The notes under the pieces were generated by a model. That model did not search any database and was not told where the DNA came from. It was given only the letters and a program-made list of their open reading frames with translations. Below, piece after piece: positions 21,302 through 33,649 of a stretch of DNA of 64,000 nt. The position numbers and the translations under genes are program-made. The stretch is taken from the NCBI RefSeq assembly GCF_013373865.1, contig NC_050471.1, forward strand, positions 18,781,047 through 18,845,046. The letters are read 5' to 3'. Source of the DNA: Monomorium pharaonis. Taxonomy: Eukaryota; Arthropoda; Insecta; Hymenoptera; Formicidae. The first letter of the stretch is position 1; the number at the start of each line of letters is the position of its first letter.

Positions 21302-21590
21302 CCACATAGAAATAAAACCTCCAGTAGACGTCTAATGGACATCTGCCATGATAAAAGTTTAAACTTTCAGTGGACGTCCATTAGACATCCAATATAGAGC
21401 CATTAGAAATCCACAGTTCCACATTGTGGACGTCTATTAGACCTCCATTAGAGGTCGTCAAAGAGGTCTATTAGACGTTGTGTGGATCATTAATAGAGGC
21501 TTCACGGAGCTTCGATGGATGACTGACGGATGTTTCGTGGATCATTAATAGAGGCTTCATGGAGCCTCGATAGATGATTGACAAAATAAA
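21302..21590. mobile_element. Second foldback family, one arm
   Basis: Begins CATAGAAATAAAACCTCCAG and continues with GGACGTCCATTAGACATCC and GGATCATTAATAGAGGCTTC repeats. Aligns with the right arm of 15830-16880 (inverted) and with 47487-47780. The opposite arm is not seen downstream. Confidence 0.7.
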
Positions 21591-21709
21591 AATTTAAAAT
21601 AAAAATTTTATTTTTTTTAAATTATTTTTATCAACAGTACATACTAAATTTAGGACAAATTTTTATTAATTAAATTTAAATTATATTATTTTATTTTATT
21701 CTTACTTGC

Positions 21710-21782
21710 CTCTGGTAGGATTTGAACCCGGGACCTTAGGATTACAAACTTTGTACTCTATCTGCTATGCCAATTTGACTCA
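21710..21782 (-). pseudogene. tRNA-like sequence or SINE head
   Basis: On the minus strand TGGCATAGCAGATAGAG (21756-21772) fits the A box and GGTTCAAATCC (21718-21728) the B box of a polymerase III promoter, with tRNA-like spacing. The anticodon position reads TGT (Thr-like), but the anticodon and T stems do not pair well. An A/T-rich tail follows. A SINE head or tRNA pseudogene is more likely than a working tRNA. Confidence 0.5.
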
Positions 21783-21789
21783 TCGATAT

Positions 21790-23950
21790 GGGTACTTGTG
21801 TCTACATATACCTATATGTTATAAACTGACGCCATTATATTATTTTTTATAAAAGCAATTAAATTTTGCAAAACATATTAAAAATAAGTAGCATTAATTT
21901 ATTTACTTATTAATTTCATTGTTAAATTTATTTTTTTCCATAACCTTAATAATTTGATAGAAATTGCGATCTATTTAACATTAATACTTTGAAGCGTTCA
22001 AATGGTTAATTAGATGGTTTTAACTATATAGATCATATTTTCTAAGAAAAATTGAATAGTACATTTATTATTCTGTTTTTGTTTAGTACATGATAAATTT
22101 AGATTTTGTGCATTTTTTTGTACGCAGTAATTGTAGACAAACCGTTATTTTGGGAAACATTATCTTTATGATAATTTTTTTTAATATTAAATGGATCTCA
22201 TTCAGGATGTTATAATGTTGTCTGATTTCTGAGTCAACTACAACGCGCATGGACGGCTCAAAAATCTGACAGAATTGTGATATCTTTTATGAGACATTAA
22301 GCTGATATCATTTAGCTGTGATATCATAAGGATAACATTTTCAAGAAACTTAAATGAAACTTCCATGAGATATCTCAAAGACCTCAGACAAAATTCGGAC
22401 AAAGACCTAAGACAAGATTAAAATTTTAAAAAATTTTCAATACCAATACAATATTTTTGTAAGTATTATCTTGTCTTGGTCTCGCGCAACCTTAATTTAC
22501 GCGGCACGCGCTAAGTTCGTGTTCTTCCGTTAAACAAAATATTATGTGAAACGCACGTTATATAATCAAGCATCGCTCACAAATATCGCGATAACGCTAA
22601 TTCCTGAACATAATATCGAACAGAATCTAAAGACACAGATTACACGTAATTCGAAATAAACATCAACAATGACGGTGACTTGGTGTAGGCACGCGCATGA
22701 AAGAAACACAACAAAAAGAACGAATTAATACATGGCAGGCGGAATCGGGCGAGGCAACGGTATTATAATAAACTCGAAATTTTTTAATCTTATGGAATCT
22801 CGCGAAATGATTGGGAGGTCAAGATCCCCCCTCTCTCTTTCCTTCCCCCCCTCCCCCCTCTCTCTCTCTCTTTCTCTTTCTCTTTTCCTTAATTTAACAA
22901 TAACACTTTTCAGCAAAATAATTATAATTTACTTACATGTGTAAATAATTTACTTTATATCACTTTTCTTACTTTTTCTTATTTTTTAATTACTTCTAAT
23001 TTTCTCTCTCCCTCTCTCCCTCTTTCTCTTTTTCTTTCTCTTTTCTTATTTGTTCATTTATTTTTCTTTTTCTACTCTTCAAATTTAGGTTCAAATAAAG
23101 TGTTTTTTCTTCTTTTTCTTTTAATATAATAACTAAAAATAAACCATAACACAAAGTATTAACTTATCTCAGAATACTTATTTCCATTAAAAAATAAAAA
23201 TATTGTGTAATATTCTGATTGTGTAACACATAGTGTTATACTAATCTTCAAATTAGCCACAGCTGTATTTTTCTTCACGATGTAATCCACGATGTAATAG
23301 GCATATTTTGAAAATGAATTAAAATATAATCAGAAAAGAAATCAAAACCAATATAACTTTGTTTTGTCATTTGAATTCAATCTCAGTCTCAATCTTTAAT
23401 TTGATATGATATGGACTTCAATATTGTCCTAAGAATCTTCATATATATTATTTAAAAAAATGCGTTACCTGTCACTAGAAAGTGAGTAAAATCACAACAA
23501 AAATATTTTTTTTAAAAAAAGGTACACGGAGAAAGAGACTTCAAAATTTATTTGTGATATATAAGGTTTATTTTACAGGAATAAATCTCTTCTTTAAATA
23601 TGGCGAAATAAAAGTTTATTTTTACCAAATAAACCATTCTATGTTTGAAATAAATATTAGTAATCACAAATAAATGTGTATTTCTTGGAAAGAAGTAGCT
23701 TAGTTGAAAATATGAAACTTATTTTAAGGTTCATGAATTGAGATATTTCTATCAAATAAATTTAATTTATCTAAATAATTATTTTTCTTTTTACAATTTA
23801 ACTTTATTTAAATTAATAATACTATTATCATCATTAAAATAAATATTTTTTTTTATATATAATACATATCTGTATATAGAAAAAATATTAAAATAAATAT
23901 AGAACATATATAAATTTATTTAAATATTTTATATATATCATATATATACA
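21790..23950. other. AT-rich intron sequence
   Basis: No gene. Contains a CT microsatellite at 22829-22888 and another at 23004-23060. A stretch near 22375-22500 shares AAGACAAGAT-like words with 29345-29500. Confidence 0.5.
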
Positions 23951-24668
23951 TCTATATATACAAGTCGCGATGTATGTATGTCCGTAACTCTTCAGACTGC
24001 TTCGTCATTTGTGGTCCGATCTTAATGCCACTGGTGTCAAAATTTAGCAAATTTTCCGGAAATTGCTACCATGGGGTCTGATTTTTCAAAAACAGGTTGT
24101 TTAAAAAATGATTGGCAAAAATATACGTTTTTTTCGACTAAAGTCTGTATTCCCGCGAACTCATCCGTCATTTGTGGTCCGATTCTCTTGCAATTTGTCT
24201 CAAAATTTAGCATTTGTGCCGGGGATGGCTACTATGGATTCGAATTTTTCAAAAACAGGGTGTTTCAAAAATGATAGGCCAAAATATACGTATAAATGAC
24301 TGAAGTCTGTATTCCCGCGAACTACTCCGTCATATATGGTCCGATTCTCACGCAATTGGTCTCAAAATTTAGCTTTTTTGCGGGGGAAGGCTACTATGGG
24401 AACGAAAGTTACCAAGACAGGGTGTTTCAAAAATGATAGGCCAAAATATACGTATAAAGGGAATATAAGGGATTAGTTATATAGATTACGGATATGCGTT
24501 TATCTGTATGACCGCGAACTACACTGTCATTTGTGGCCCGAACTACTTGCAAAAGGTCTCATTTAATTCTAAATTTTGTGAGGATAGCAGCCATGGGTTT
24601 AGATTTTCCATGTACAGGAGGGTGTTCCATAAATGAATGGCGTAACTTTAAGAAATGTAGGTCCTTAA

Positions 24669-25882
24669 GGGGGCCGTCTACATTAGGAGATCAAAATTAA
24701 GCACTTATTTATGATTTTTTTCTAATGAAACTAAGCAATGGATCTTTTTGCGATTTTTTTCACTTATTGTGCATGTCTTTAGGTACTCAAAACAATTTTT
24801 ATTATAAAATTTTATTTATTTAATTATAAGTTGTAAGCAAAAATACACAACTGCCTTAAAAAATTCCTTTCACATTGCGTACACGATAACATCTAGTAGA
24901 ATCGACTGAAAGGAAAAAACCAAAATTTTTTGTAAAGTTTATGAGTATAGTTTCTAAGTGAACCTAAGAAAGCCATACATTTATTACAAAAGATTTATAA
25001 AAATGACATTTTGAAAAAAAATTGATTTTTTGTGAAAAATTTTTGACTTTTTTTTTTAAATAACCTTTTTTTACATGACTTTTAATTTTACATGACTTAT
25101 ATTTTATGTTTACACAGAAGATAATTTAATAACCTTTAATTAAAAAAAAAATAGAAGTGGATTAGTTTTTTTTTAATCGTGTACGCAGTTTCGAAAAAAG
25201 TGGTTTCGAGAAAAACGCGTTTAAAGTTTCCAATCAAAGAAAAAGGTTGATAAAAGCTTGCGAATGATTGTTTATCCGTACCTTTCGATTAATTTACTAT
25301 CCTTGCTCCATATAAATGTCCTCAGTGTCATACAATTCATTCTTCTCCAACAGCCATTGTTTGTCGTAAGTACACGTTTCCTGCGCAACAGATCTGCTAC
25401 GACGATTTTGGCTAATCGTGATTTTTGTTTATTCTATCCGCAACATCTCTGCATACTAGTCCAATAATTATTTCCATGCATGACATGATTCTTAGAACCG
25501 ACAAATAGCCTTCATTGAAAATTCCAGCAGCTATGTAGGCAGCAATTTCAATGATTTTGCGGCCGCAATGGAAGTGTTTTGGGACCAGTTGCTAAATTGT
25601 CGCATTAAAACTTTCATTAGCATTTTGTGTATACCCACCTAAACACCTCTCAAGTAATTCTTTCCAAGCAGGCAATGTACCTTTTCAAAGATGGGGTTAG
25701 GGATTTTTACTTGCCGTCCCGTTCGGAGCGCTCGGGACGTGCGCACTGCACGTGCTCATTTCGGCCTGATACAATTTGAATCTATACTTGGGACTTCAGG
25801 AGCATGTTCTACGGATGAAATACTATCGATTTAAGAAAGAAAAAAAATCGATTTTTTTTACCCTTTAATGCAGACGATCCCC
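24669..25882. mobile_element. TTAA-flanked DNA transposon nested in the Helitron
   Basis: Flanked by TTAA on both sides (24665-24668, 25883-25886). Ends GGGGGCCGTCTACATTA and, on the other strand, GGGGATCGTCTGCATTA. A TTAA duplication fits Kolobok or piggyBac. It contains a decayed coding fragment on the minus strand (25420-25690). Confidence 0.65.
25420..25690 (-). pseudogene. Transposase-like fragment inside the TTAA element
   Basis: Minus strand reads CLGGYTQNANESFNATI, stop, then LVPKHFHCGRKIIEIAAY and FNEGYLSVLRIM. This resembles a C-terminal motif (C..G.TQN.NESFN) found in widespread arthropod transposon proteins that I cannot place with certainty. At least two stops. It is likely the remains of the element's own transposase. 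Confidence 0.45.
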
Positions 25883-26189
25883 TTAAATGAAACAACCTGT
25901 ATATGGATAAATTGAGTCGAATTTTTATTATAGAGGAAGTTTTATAACATGATCATTATGAAAAGTTTTGTAAAAACATGTATTGGATAAGATCACGCTT
26001 GAGTTCGGCACCTGATGTAAACGGCACCACAAATGACTGTGTATTATACGATATGCAAATGGTCTCATTTTATTCCGAAATAATCGAGGTACTTATATAT
26101 GTGTGTACATGAAGTAAGAGCTTTTGAGCCCGCGCGAAGCGCGGGCGAAAAAGCTAGTATATATATATGTGCATATAAGTAAGCATATA

Positions 26190-26552
26190 TACAGGGTGTT
26201 TGGTAAAGATTTATGCAATCTTTATAAACAGGTAGAGCGCATTGAACAGAAAAGTCTTTTACCGTTTTTCCATTTTCGCAATAGTTAACGAGTTATTGAT
26301 TACACAGGTACACAAAAAAGTGGTGTTTCTTTTTTAAATTAGGAAAAAATAGGCCAATTCAGCAATTCTGATCTTGGATTTGAATTCAGCGAGTCAAAAT
26401 ACATAAGGATTAATTAGTTTGGTCCGCCGAACTGACCATTTTTTTGTGTGCCTGTGTAATCAACAACTTATTAACTATTGCGAAAATTGTAAAATTGTAA
26501 AGGACCTTTATCGCATGGTGCTAAGCAAATCTGATGCTTTTGTAACACCCTA
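26190..26552. mobile_element. MITE containing a second MITE
   Basis: Outer ends ACAGGGTGTTTGG and its inverse AACACCCTATA. Inner inverted arms continue up to GTTATTGATT. At 26308-26455 a second element sits in the middle, with ends ACACAGGTACACAAAAAA and TTTTTTTGTGTGCCTGTGT. The inner one shares termini with the transposon at 13627-15375 and is its short derivative. Confidence 0.6.
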
Positions 26553-26871
26553 TATATATAAAATCCTTTAATACATTTTCTCTTATTTCTATCTTTCCAA
26601 AAAAATCAAATAACTATTTTTGCACTCCAATGTAAAAAATATCGTAAGATTTGTTATTTTGCGTTACATAAAAATTGCAATATTGAATGAAATAGGAATG
26701 CAAATGAATTAAATAAGAAGACTAGAAATGTAAAAGAAATAATAAAAATAGAAAAAAATGGAAATAAAATGGAAATGGCATAACAAAATTTAAAAAATTA
26801 GGAAGTGTATGCATATAAATAAATAAGAATCGTCACGAAGAAACTTATGTATGAAAATATTTAATGACTAG

Positions 26872-27071
26872 GAGCGAAGATCCCGATGCCGAAGATGTTG
26901 GACATAAATGGACATTGTCAGCATTACTTAGACATTTACGCTCAATGGGTCAAGATACGGCGTCGCTTATGCAACGAATAGAAGATATTATTATAAAGTC
27001 AATTATCGCCACCGCGTCTGGAATTGTCAGTGGTTTAAAGCAATTTGTAAAATATCCCGAGACGTGTTTTG
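26872..27071 (+). CDS. TTLL5: TTLL5-type tubulin polyglutamylase, internal exon
   Basis: Encodes SEDPDAEDVGHKWTLSALLR, then LRSMGQDTASLMQRIEDIII and FVKYPETCF. It matches the part of the TTLL5 TTL domain between the NYS motif and the metal-binding segment. The acceptor is GACTAG before 26872 and the donor GTAATA at 27072. The first G completes the Lys codon begun in exon 4277-4533. The last G joins AG of exon 38130 to make Glu. The preceding intron is about 22.3 kb and holds most of the mobile DNA described above. Confidence 0.9.
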
Positions 27072-29621
27072 GTAATAGTTTATCTCAAATAGCATCTTTG
27101 ATGTTAATAAGTGTGTTGTCGTTTTATAATTAATGAATATCTCATAAATCTATATTGATTAAAATTATGTAGATAATTATCTAAAATTTAGATTTTAACT
27201 CTTTATTTAGACTCTAAATAAAAGAATGATTTTATTTTTATTTTCATTATTAGAACATCTCTTTAATTTATGTAAAAGAAGTTTTTTTAAGTATTTACAT
27301 AAATGTGTAACAAGTTTAACTCTAGAAGACAAATGCGGAATGCATTATCATCCCAAATGAAATTTAAGCTACGCTTCTGAAGCAGCTAGACAGATTTTTG
27401 GGACCGAATCATACCATGATTTAGTTCGATTCTTTGAGTCGATCTGCATCAACTAAATTACTAAAGCATGCAGTGCTCTGAAGTGAGAAGCGGTATAAAA
27501 AAGAATTTGGTGTGGGATTCAATGTCACTCCGCTTTTGTCTTTTAAATTGGAAATTACAAGGTTAAAAATTTTGTTTTTTTACGTAAAACTAAGTAACAT
27601 AGATTTGCTTATACGTTTTGAATGGAAAAATATTTTTGATTTTATTTTGATTTTATTCTAATTTGGGAAACAAGATGTTCTTGCGGTATTAGACTAATAA
27701 GTTTCAAATTTCTTTATAAATGAAACATTTTTTTGTCATTTATTTCATTATTAATATTATTTGTGAATGCAAAAGGTTTTTAAAATTACTTTATTCAAAC
27801 TATTCAAATGTAAATTTTCCTTTTTTTTTATTAATTTGCTCATTTATCACTTTTTGAAATGTTACATTTATTTCTTCAAATAAATATACTTTTTGAAAAA
27901 AAAAAATCATTAAAAATGCTTTACATAGCTTTAAAGTGCATTTATGATCCTTAAAATGGCGTTTGAATTTTTAACTTTGCTTTATTTATTAATTATTAAG
28001 AAATTAGTTATTTTTGTAAAAAAAAAACATTTTGGCATATTTTTTACTTTAAGTGAATTTTTTAAATGCTTTTCTCTAATAAAAATGTTCGTTTATATAT
28101 ATTATTTTTTTTATAAAAAAACCAAATGTACTACTTAATTATTAATTTACTAATAATTCACTAATAGAACTAATAGAATTGAGACACCTGAGAAGTTTGG
28201 AATGACATTTTATCCCGCCTTTATTTTTGAAGGTGGTTTTTATTTTTTTTATTTTTTTAATAGAGTTAATATGCACGTAATCTGATACAGGTTTTAGTGA
28301 ATCTATTTAAATATTTTTTTACTTTAGATGGACTGAATAATTAACGATTCGATCATCACATCTGCTATCAGTTTACTCAGTTTTAAATTAAATTAGGTGC
28401 CAAAATGTATACAAAATGCATAAATAACTTTTTTGTTCTACCACCTCCATTTTTTAATTTTTAAGTAATTTATCAATTTATCAATTAATATTTTGTTTCA
28501 AAGAATAGATTTTCTCTGTTAAATTTTTAGTTTTATATACAAGCATTTTATGAACATAATTTCCAATATTGAAGTTGAGCAAAACTTAATATTTTTTATT
28601 GAATTTGTCACTATAATATGACAATACATCGCTACAATAAACCGTTGAAACAAAAGGACCTCGCATCCAATTCAATAAATTTTGCTTCTTGGCTAAATTT
28701 GCTGAAACTACAATATGTTATTCGTTATACCTCCTGATCAAACGTTAAAAATGGACATAAGGTTTTAAAATCAATGGTTTTCGAGATACCAAGCTTCAAA
28801 AGTTTGATTTTTAGCTTTCTATAAGTGTTGAAAAATATAAATATGTGAATTAGTGTACCTTAATATACCTTTCTAAATCTACTTTTATGGGTATTTATGT
28901 AGAGTAAGCTGCAGTTAAGCAGAGTGACTATATTAAGGATGAGTATGTGTGCGTATGTGTGTGATACATGTGCGCGCGCGCACGCGTGAATATTTACCTT
29001 TGTAGATTATATTTTAAATGCCAATATTCACACCTGTGTACATTCACACTTAAGCTAGGCACACACTTGAGCGCGAATGAGGCAAGCCGAGGGCGCATGA
29101 GCATGCAAGTGTGGACATTGATCCGAAGCGCGACAGATTGCCTCGGATTATTCGCTGCGTGGCTTCAGACCGAGCCGACCGCTGTCGGTCTATCAAAGAC
29201 AATTTGTGCTGAGATTAGACGTGCTCAAACGTATTTATCAAGCACATGTAAAGGATAGTTACGCACGACACGACGGAAGTAACAAAATTTCTGAAATTTC
29301 TTTGTCAGCTATCAAATTCACTGATCTGAATATACGGATAGCTGACACTAGGGTTGCACGAAATAACAAGACTAATCTTGTATTGTCTCGTCTTGCCTTT
29401 AAATTCTTCCAAATTCGAGATAAGATCACGACAAGAATAAATTATTAAGGCAATACCAAGACAAGATGTCCAGATTCTTGATCTTGTCTTGATAGTATCA
29501 GTTAAAAAAAAATTTTATTTATACTCGCAAATAAGAGGAAAAACATGTTATATAAAATTTTATTTATGATAGAAACATTTTAATAAAACATTTAATAAAA
29601 TTATAAAATTTTTAAAAATAA
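27072..29621 (+). other. TTLL5 intron, AT-rich
   Basis: No gene. GT/GC microsatellite at about 28945-28985. About 29055-29200 is a GC-richer block starting GCTAGGCACACACTTGAG that may be a MITE end. Nothing else recognised. Confidence 0.5.
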
Positions 29622-29724
29622 CCCATACAGCACATCTTTCAGAAAGGTTTCTGAAAGATATCTGACAGAAGATATCTTTCCGATATCTTTCAGAAAGCTT
29701 TTTGAAAGATATGTGCTGTATGGG
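29622..29724. mobile_element. 103-base hairpin MITE
   Basis: CCCATACAGCACATCTTTCA at the left and TGAAAGATATGTGCTGTATG at the right are inverted. The inside is made of repeated CTTTCAGAAAG-like words. Confidence 0.6.
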
Positions 29725-29742
29725 AAGGTTCGCAAATTTTTT

Positions 29743-29952
29743 TTAAAACATTAAAAAAGCGCAAGACTTGTCGGATTTTGTAAGAACATGCCATGGCATG
29801 GAGCTCGCAAAAATGTAATGCGTGAAAACAGCTTCTTTTCTCAGTACCGCCACTTCCTTTACGACAAATTTTTTACTGATAATGAATCGTTGCATATCCA
29901 CAAATGTTGGTACGATCATGATGAGTAACTTTTTAAGACTGTACTTTAACAT
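29743..29952 (-). pseudogene. Polinton/adintovirus-associated protein fragment
   Basis: Minus strand has an open stretch with MIVPTFVDMQRFI, FVVKEVAVLRK and HYIFASSMPWHVL. I recognise it as the N-terminal part of a protein that accompanies Polinton-like capsid genes in arthropod genomes; its function is not known to me. It follows the capsid pseudogenes (30029-31094, 31275-32016) on the same strand and order. Truncated after about 65 residues. Confidence 0.5.
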
Positions 29953-30028
29953 TAAATATCTTACTTGTCAGTTTTTATCAGTTTAATGTTACATGAGTTT
30001 GCGCACTACCTTTGACAACGGACAATAT

Positions 30029-31094
30029 TCAATTACGATCATGTAAGATGAGACAATAAGCGGTAGTATTCGCGGGAATATTTTTTTTGCAATCAAATTC
30101 TATGCGCACATCTACGGTAGCACTCTTAACGGATTCATTTTGTCGCGAACAGTCAATGACCGCAAAAGGTCCTTTTTCAAGGAATGTGATTACATTGAAC
30201 AGCGTTTCACACTTACGTCCATAATAAGATTTATCAAAACGTCGATATATGTCATACAGAATATCTAGATTTACAAAAATCTAAATTCAAATCGTATGAA
30301 TAAAATTCAGAATTTAAATAAAGTTTTACGTTGGTCAAATCACAGTCATCAAAGATTGTTGCATCTTGAGACATGATATTTTTTCGACCAGTCTGCAGTG
30401 CAAAGATAACGAAGCGAAAACTCATACTTAGATACTGTCCACTCTCTAAAGCTTGCAGCAAAGATAATTTGTTGACCTCGTTTAACGTAACATGTGATAG
30501 CATTCACTATTGTACTTTGAATAATTCAATTTCCGGTTGAGCCGTAGAATTTCCAACGATAGAATTGTTATTGTTCCGCACTCGTATCAAAATCAATTTG
30601 TGACGAGCGTTAACAATCACACGTTTGTAATCCTCCCAAAAGTCCATTAATACACTAAGCGGTACGCAAAAGTTGAAGTATCCTTCCGGTAGGTTATAAA
30701 ATTGCCATCCTGCATTCTGCATAATTACTGCTTTGTCATATGATAACGATATATAGTTCTTGAGAGTGCTAGTTATTTCAACGTTTCTGTTGCGATCAAT
30801 CTCCACACCGTTGAGTTCGTATCGAATTTCACCAAACATGAATGCCTCACAATTATTTTCGAGATTTGTTTCATCCTTGTCCTTGTCCTTATTGTTTTTC
30901 TTTATCACCAATCTTCCTTCGACGTAGAGAAAACTTTCACAAAGCAACGTGTATAAATTTTGCTGTTATATGGGTGTCCTTATTTCATTGCTGTATCCAA
31001 ACGTGAAGTTGCCGTACGGATTGTACGTGTGAGTCTCAATCTTGATGCTATCGTCAAAGATCGGCTTGCCTTCAATGTTCAAGATGTTAGACAT
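30029..31094 (-). pseudogene. Double jelly-roll major capsid protein, Polinton/adintovirus type, broken
   Basis: Remnant of a major capsid protein that would build the icosahedral shell of a Polinton/Maverick or adintovirus-like particle. Start codon at 31094 (minus). Recognisable parts in order: N-terminal arm, a segment with EIRYELNGVEID (about 30850-30800), a central segment (30947-30507) and a C-terminal segment with YVIFAL-like VIFALQTGRKN (about 30420) running to a stop at 30029. Breaks: an in-frame stop near 30963, and at least two frame disruptions or deletions near 30480 and 30290-30250. The double jelly-roll assignment comes from family recognition, not structure. It lies in a TTLL5 intron and shows no sign of function. 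Confidence 0.65.
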
Positions 31095-31274
31095 TTTAAA
31101 TATTTCGTACGACAAATCCCAATAATTTAAAAAATTTAACGTTTAATGCGGTGAGTTTTTTTTTTAGACGATCGAATATTTTTAACGCATAAAAATTGTA
31201 TTAGACGACCGAATATTCTTGATTAGCGTAAAAATTGTGTCTTGCACCTGCTCATTCAATATAAGCATGTCACG

Positions 31275-32016
31275 TTATCGTCTTCGTACGTGTAATCTAA
31301 CGGTAATCTTTTCTCCACGAAAATCGAGTAATCGACCGTCCTGATCCACAATGCGAATCGTCAAATTAATAATGCTTCATGCGATTGGAAGATAAATGAT
31401 CTGTGCAGGCGTTTCCGATATTTTATATCTTAGTGGCACCCTTGGTGAAAACTCATGTATCGTGTGTACATACTTGTCGTTGCTATATGACCTACAGTCA
31501 CGTTACATTTTATGCGAATGATGTTTACGTTTATGATATTTATAGGTGCATCCGATTCATGCCACAGTTGTGATTCAAGAATACAGCTCGATGAAAATTC
31601 CAACAGCAATTCAATGTTGTTAGGTTTAATGAAATTTATCCGATAAGCACACATAATTTCGCTTTTCATTGTATTATTGTTGGCGCGAATCACCAGCGGA
31701 TACTCGCTCTCTTCTTCATCTTCTCTGGGAAACGTCCTTTTTCCCGCAACATCGGGATGCAATTGTAAAATTGCGCGTTTCAAATATCTATCTATATTAC
31801 GCAATTCATACGATCCTTCAGGAATAATAATTTCCTTGTTGTCTTTGTCGTAGTAAAATTTATTATTTGATAAATTTACATTAGGTATGGTATAGTATGT
31901 TTCAAAATCTGTGAGACCGAGCTCGTAATTGCCATCGCTCAAACCTGCGGCTGGAAAATTGCTTACTGCGAGGATGCTACTCTTGCCGGTTAGCGTAAAC
32001 GTTAGGTTCAACAACA
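31275..32016 (-). pseudogene. Minor capsid (penton-like) protein, Polinton/adintovirus type, broken
   Basis: Lies immediately upstream of the major capsid remnant on the same strand, the order usual for this pair. From an ATG at 2016 past 30 kb (32016) it reads FTLTGKSSILAV, SDGNYELGLTDFETY and IPEGSYELRNIDRYL, then frames change near 31440; the C-terminal part with IRIVDQDGRLLDF is in another frame and ends at 31275. A Harbinger-like MITE (32035-33003) sits directly upstream of the start. Function in particles is inferred from the family. Confidence 0.6.
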
Positions 32017-32034
32017 TGTTGAAACGAATACTGA

Positions 32035-33003
32035 CAAGGGAATCTCGCGAACCCGAAAATTCTGATTTTAATGAAACTTGGCATAAATGTAGAGGGGGTA
32101 AATACATGAATTTAGAAATTTTTAGTTGGTGCTTATAAACGGTTTGAAGGGTGAAACCACCCTTCAAAGTTGAGACATTTTTGTGTTTTCTCGGTATATC
32201 TCGCAAACTAAACAAAATATAAAAAATGTTTCATACAAAAGTTTTGCAGTATAAAAACCTTTATTTAACTATGTTGTTTATTTTTTCAAAAAAAACTTTT
32301 TCTTTAAAAAAATTTTTTTTCTGAAAAAATAAATAGCATAATTAAATAGAGGTATTTATGCTGTAAAACTTTTGTATGAAACATTTTTTTATATTTTATT
32401 TAGTTTGCGAGATATCTCAAAAAAACGCAAAAATGTCTCAACATTAAAAGGTGGTTCCACCCCTTCAAGCCGTTTTTGAACCAAAATAGAAAATTTCTAT
32501 ATTAGCGTATTTACCGCCTCTACATTTATGCCAAGTTTCATTAAAATTAGACAATTTTCCGTTTGGTCTTATAAACGGTTTGAAGAAGTAAAACCACCCT
32601 TCCAAGGTTGAGACATTTTTACCTTTTCTCGATATATCTCGTAAACTAAACAAAACATTAAAAAATGTTTTATACTAAAGTTTTACAGCATAAATACTTT
32701 TATTTAATTATGCTATTTATTTTTTCAAAAAAAAAAAAATTCTTTTTTTTCGAAGTTTTTTTTTAAAAAGTAAATAGCATAGTTAAATAGAGGTATTTAT
32801 ACTGTAAAACTTTTGTATGAAACATTTTTTTTTATATTTGGTTTAGTTTGCGAGATATATCGAGAAAACGCAAAAATGTCTCAATTTTGAAGGATGGTTT
32901 CACCCCTTCAAACCGTTTATAAGCACCAACTAAAAATTTCTTAATTCCTGTATTTATCCCCTCTACATTTATGCCAAGTTTCATTAAAATCAGAATTTTC
33001 GGG
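32035..33003. mobile_element. Harbinger-like MITE made of two palindromes
   Basis: Starts CAAGGGAATCTCGCGAACCC. A unit containing TTGGCATAAATGTAGAGG and AAACGGTTTGAAGGG occurs four times, alternating in direction (about 32060 forward, 32470 reverse, 32560 forward, 32960 reverse). It ends at GAATTTTCGGG without the expected CCCTTG, so the right tip is missing. Confidence 0.6.
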
Positions 33004-33649
33004 AGCTATCAATCATCATCCGCGTAGATCAGGAGCGCCGCGGCATGCGTGTGTGCAGCGCCACAATTCACTTCGGTACTTGTGCTCTATGGTGACGGTT
33101 CACGTTGTATATCGTGTGATCGTTTTAACGTAGTTTTATGCTCAAGTCTATTCGTCAAGGATCTTCAATTACCTGCTCAGAGACTGCTCAACGAAAGGAC
33201 TCATTTAGTAATTAAGAGAGACTCATAATCATCGCTGAGGTACACCACCATCGAGAGACTCACGCTCACCACGCTACACGCACGCCGGCGCCGCGTGATA
33301 CCGGCTCACGGGCATCATCACCACCACCGGTAACAGATTAATATAATCTCTCCCGCGTAAGTGATCAAGACAATATTATCATCCAGAGATTCATTCTTGT
33401 GCTCATTAAACAGTAAACGCGCGTAATGTGTATCAACCAATATCTGTGATAAATATATGGTACGACTCGGACATCACGATGAGTCCACGTGACACGTAAT
33501 TGCAGTGCATGTTATTTTAACATTTGTTCCACAAATGTCCTCTTACTCTGCTTATTATCCTCAGGGGTTAACTAGTGAACTCTTCGCCGAGTCGCGAACA
33601 CTTATTCTGCATGAATACCTCTAAAAGTTGATTTAGAAAGGTACACTAA
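33004..33649. other. GC-richer block of unknown origin
   Basis: Between two Harbinger-like elements. Contains GCGCCGCGGCATGCG, CACGCCGGCGCCGCG and TATA-like words. It may be a leader or LTR fragment, but no partner or termini were found. Confidence 0.3.

Larger units (their letters stand above)
23951..26157 (+). mobile_element. Non-autonomous Helitron
   Basis: Starts with TC (TCTATATATACAAGTCGCGA) directly after an A. Ends with a perfect hairpin GCCCGCGCGAAGCGCGGGC (26128-26146), seven bases, then CTAG (26154-26157), directly before a T. This is the Helitron end structure and A|T target. The left part has four diverged tandem copies of a roughly 162-base unit (CGTCATTTGTGGTCCGA at 24004, 24167 and later). 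It contains a nested TTAA-flanked element (24669-25882). No Rep/helicase. Confidence 0.88.

Noticed and set aside
33470..33510. Hammerhead-like GATGAGTCC sequence
   Set aside because: The CUGAUGA and GAAA core is not complete and no stem I/III partners are seen.
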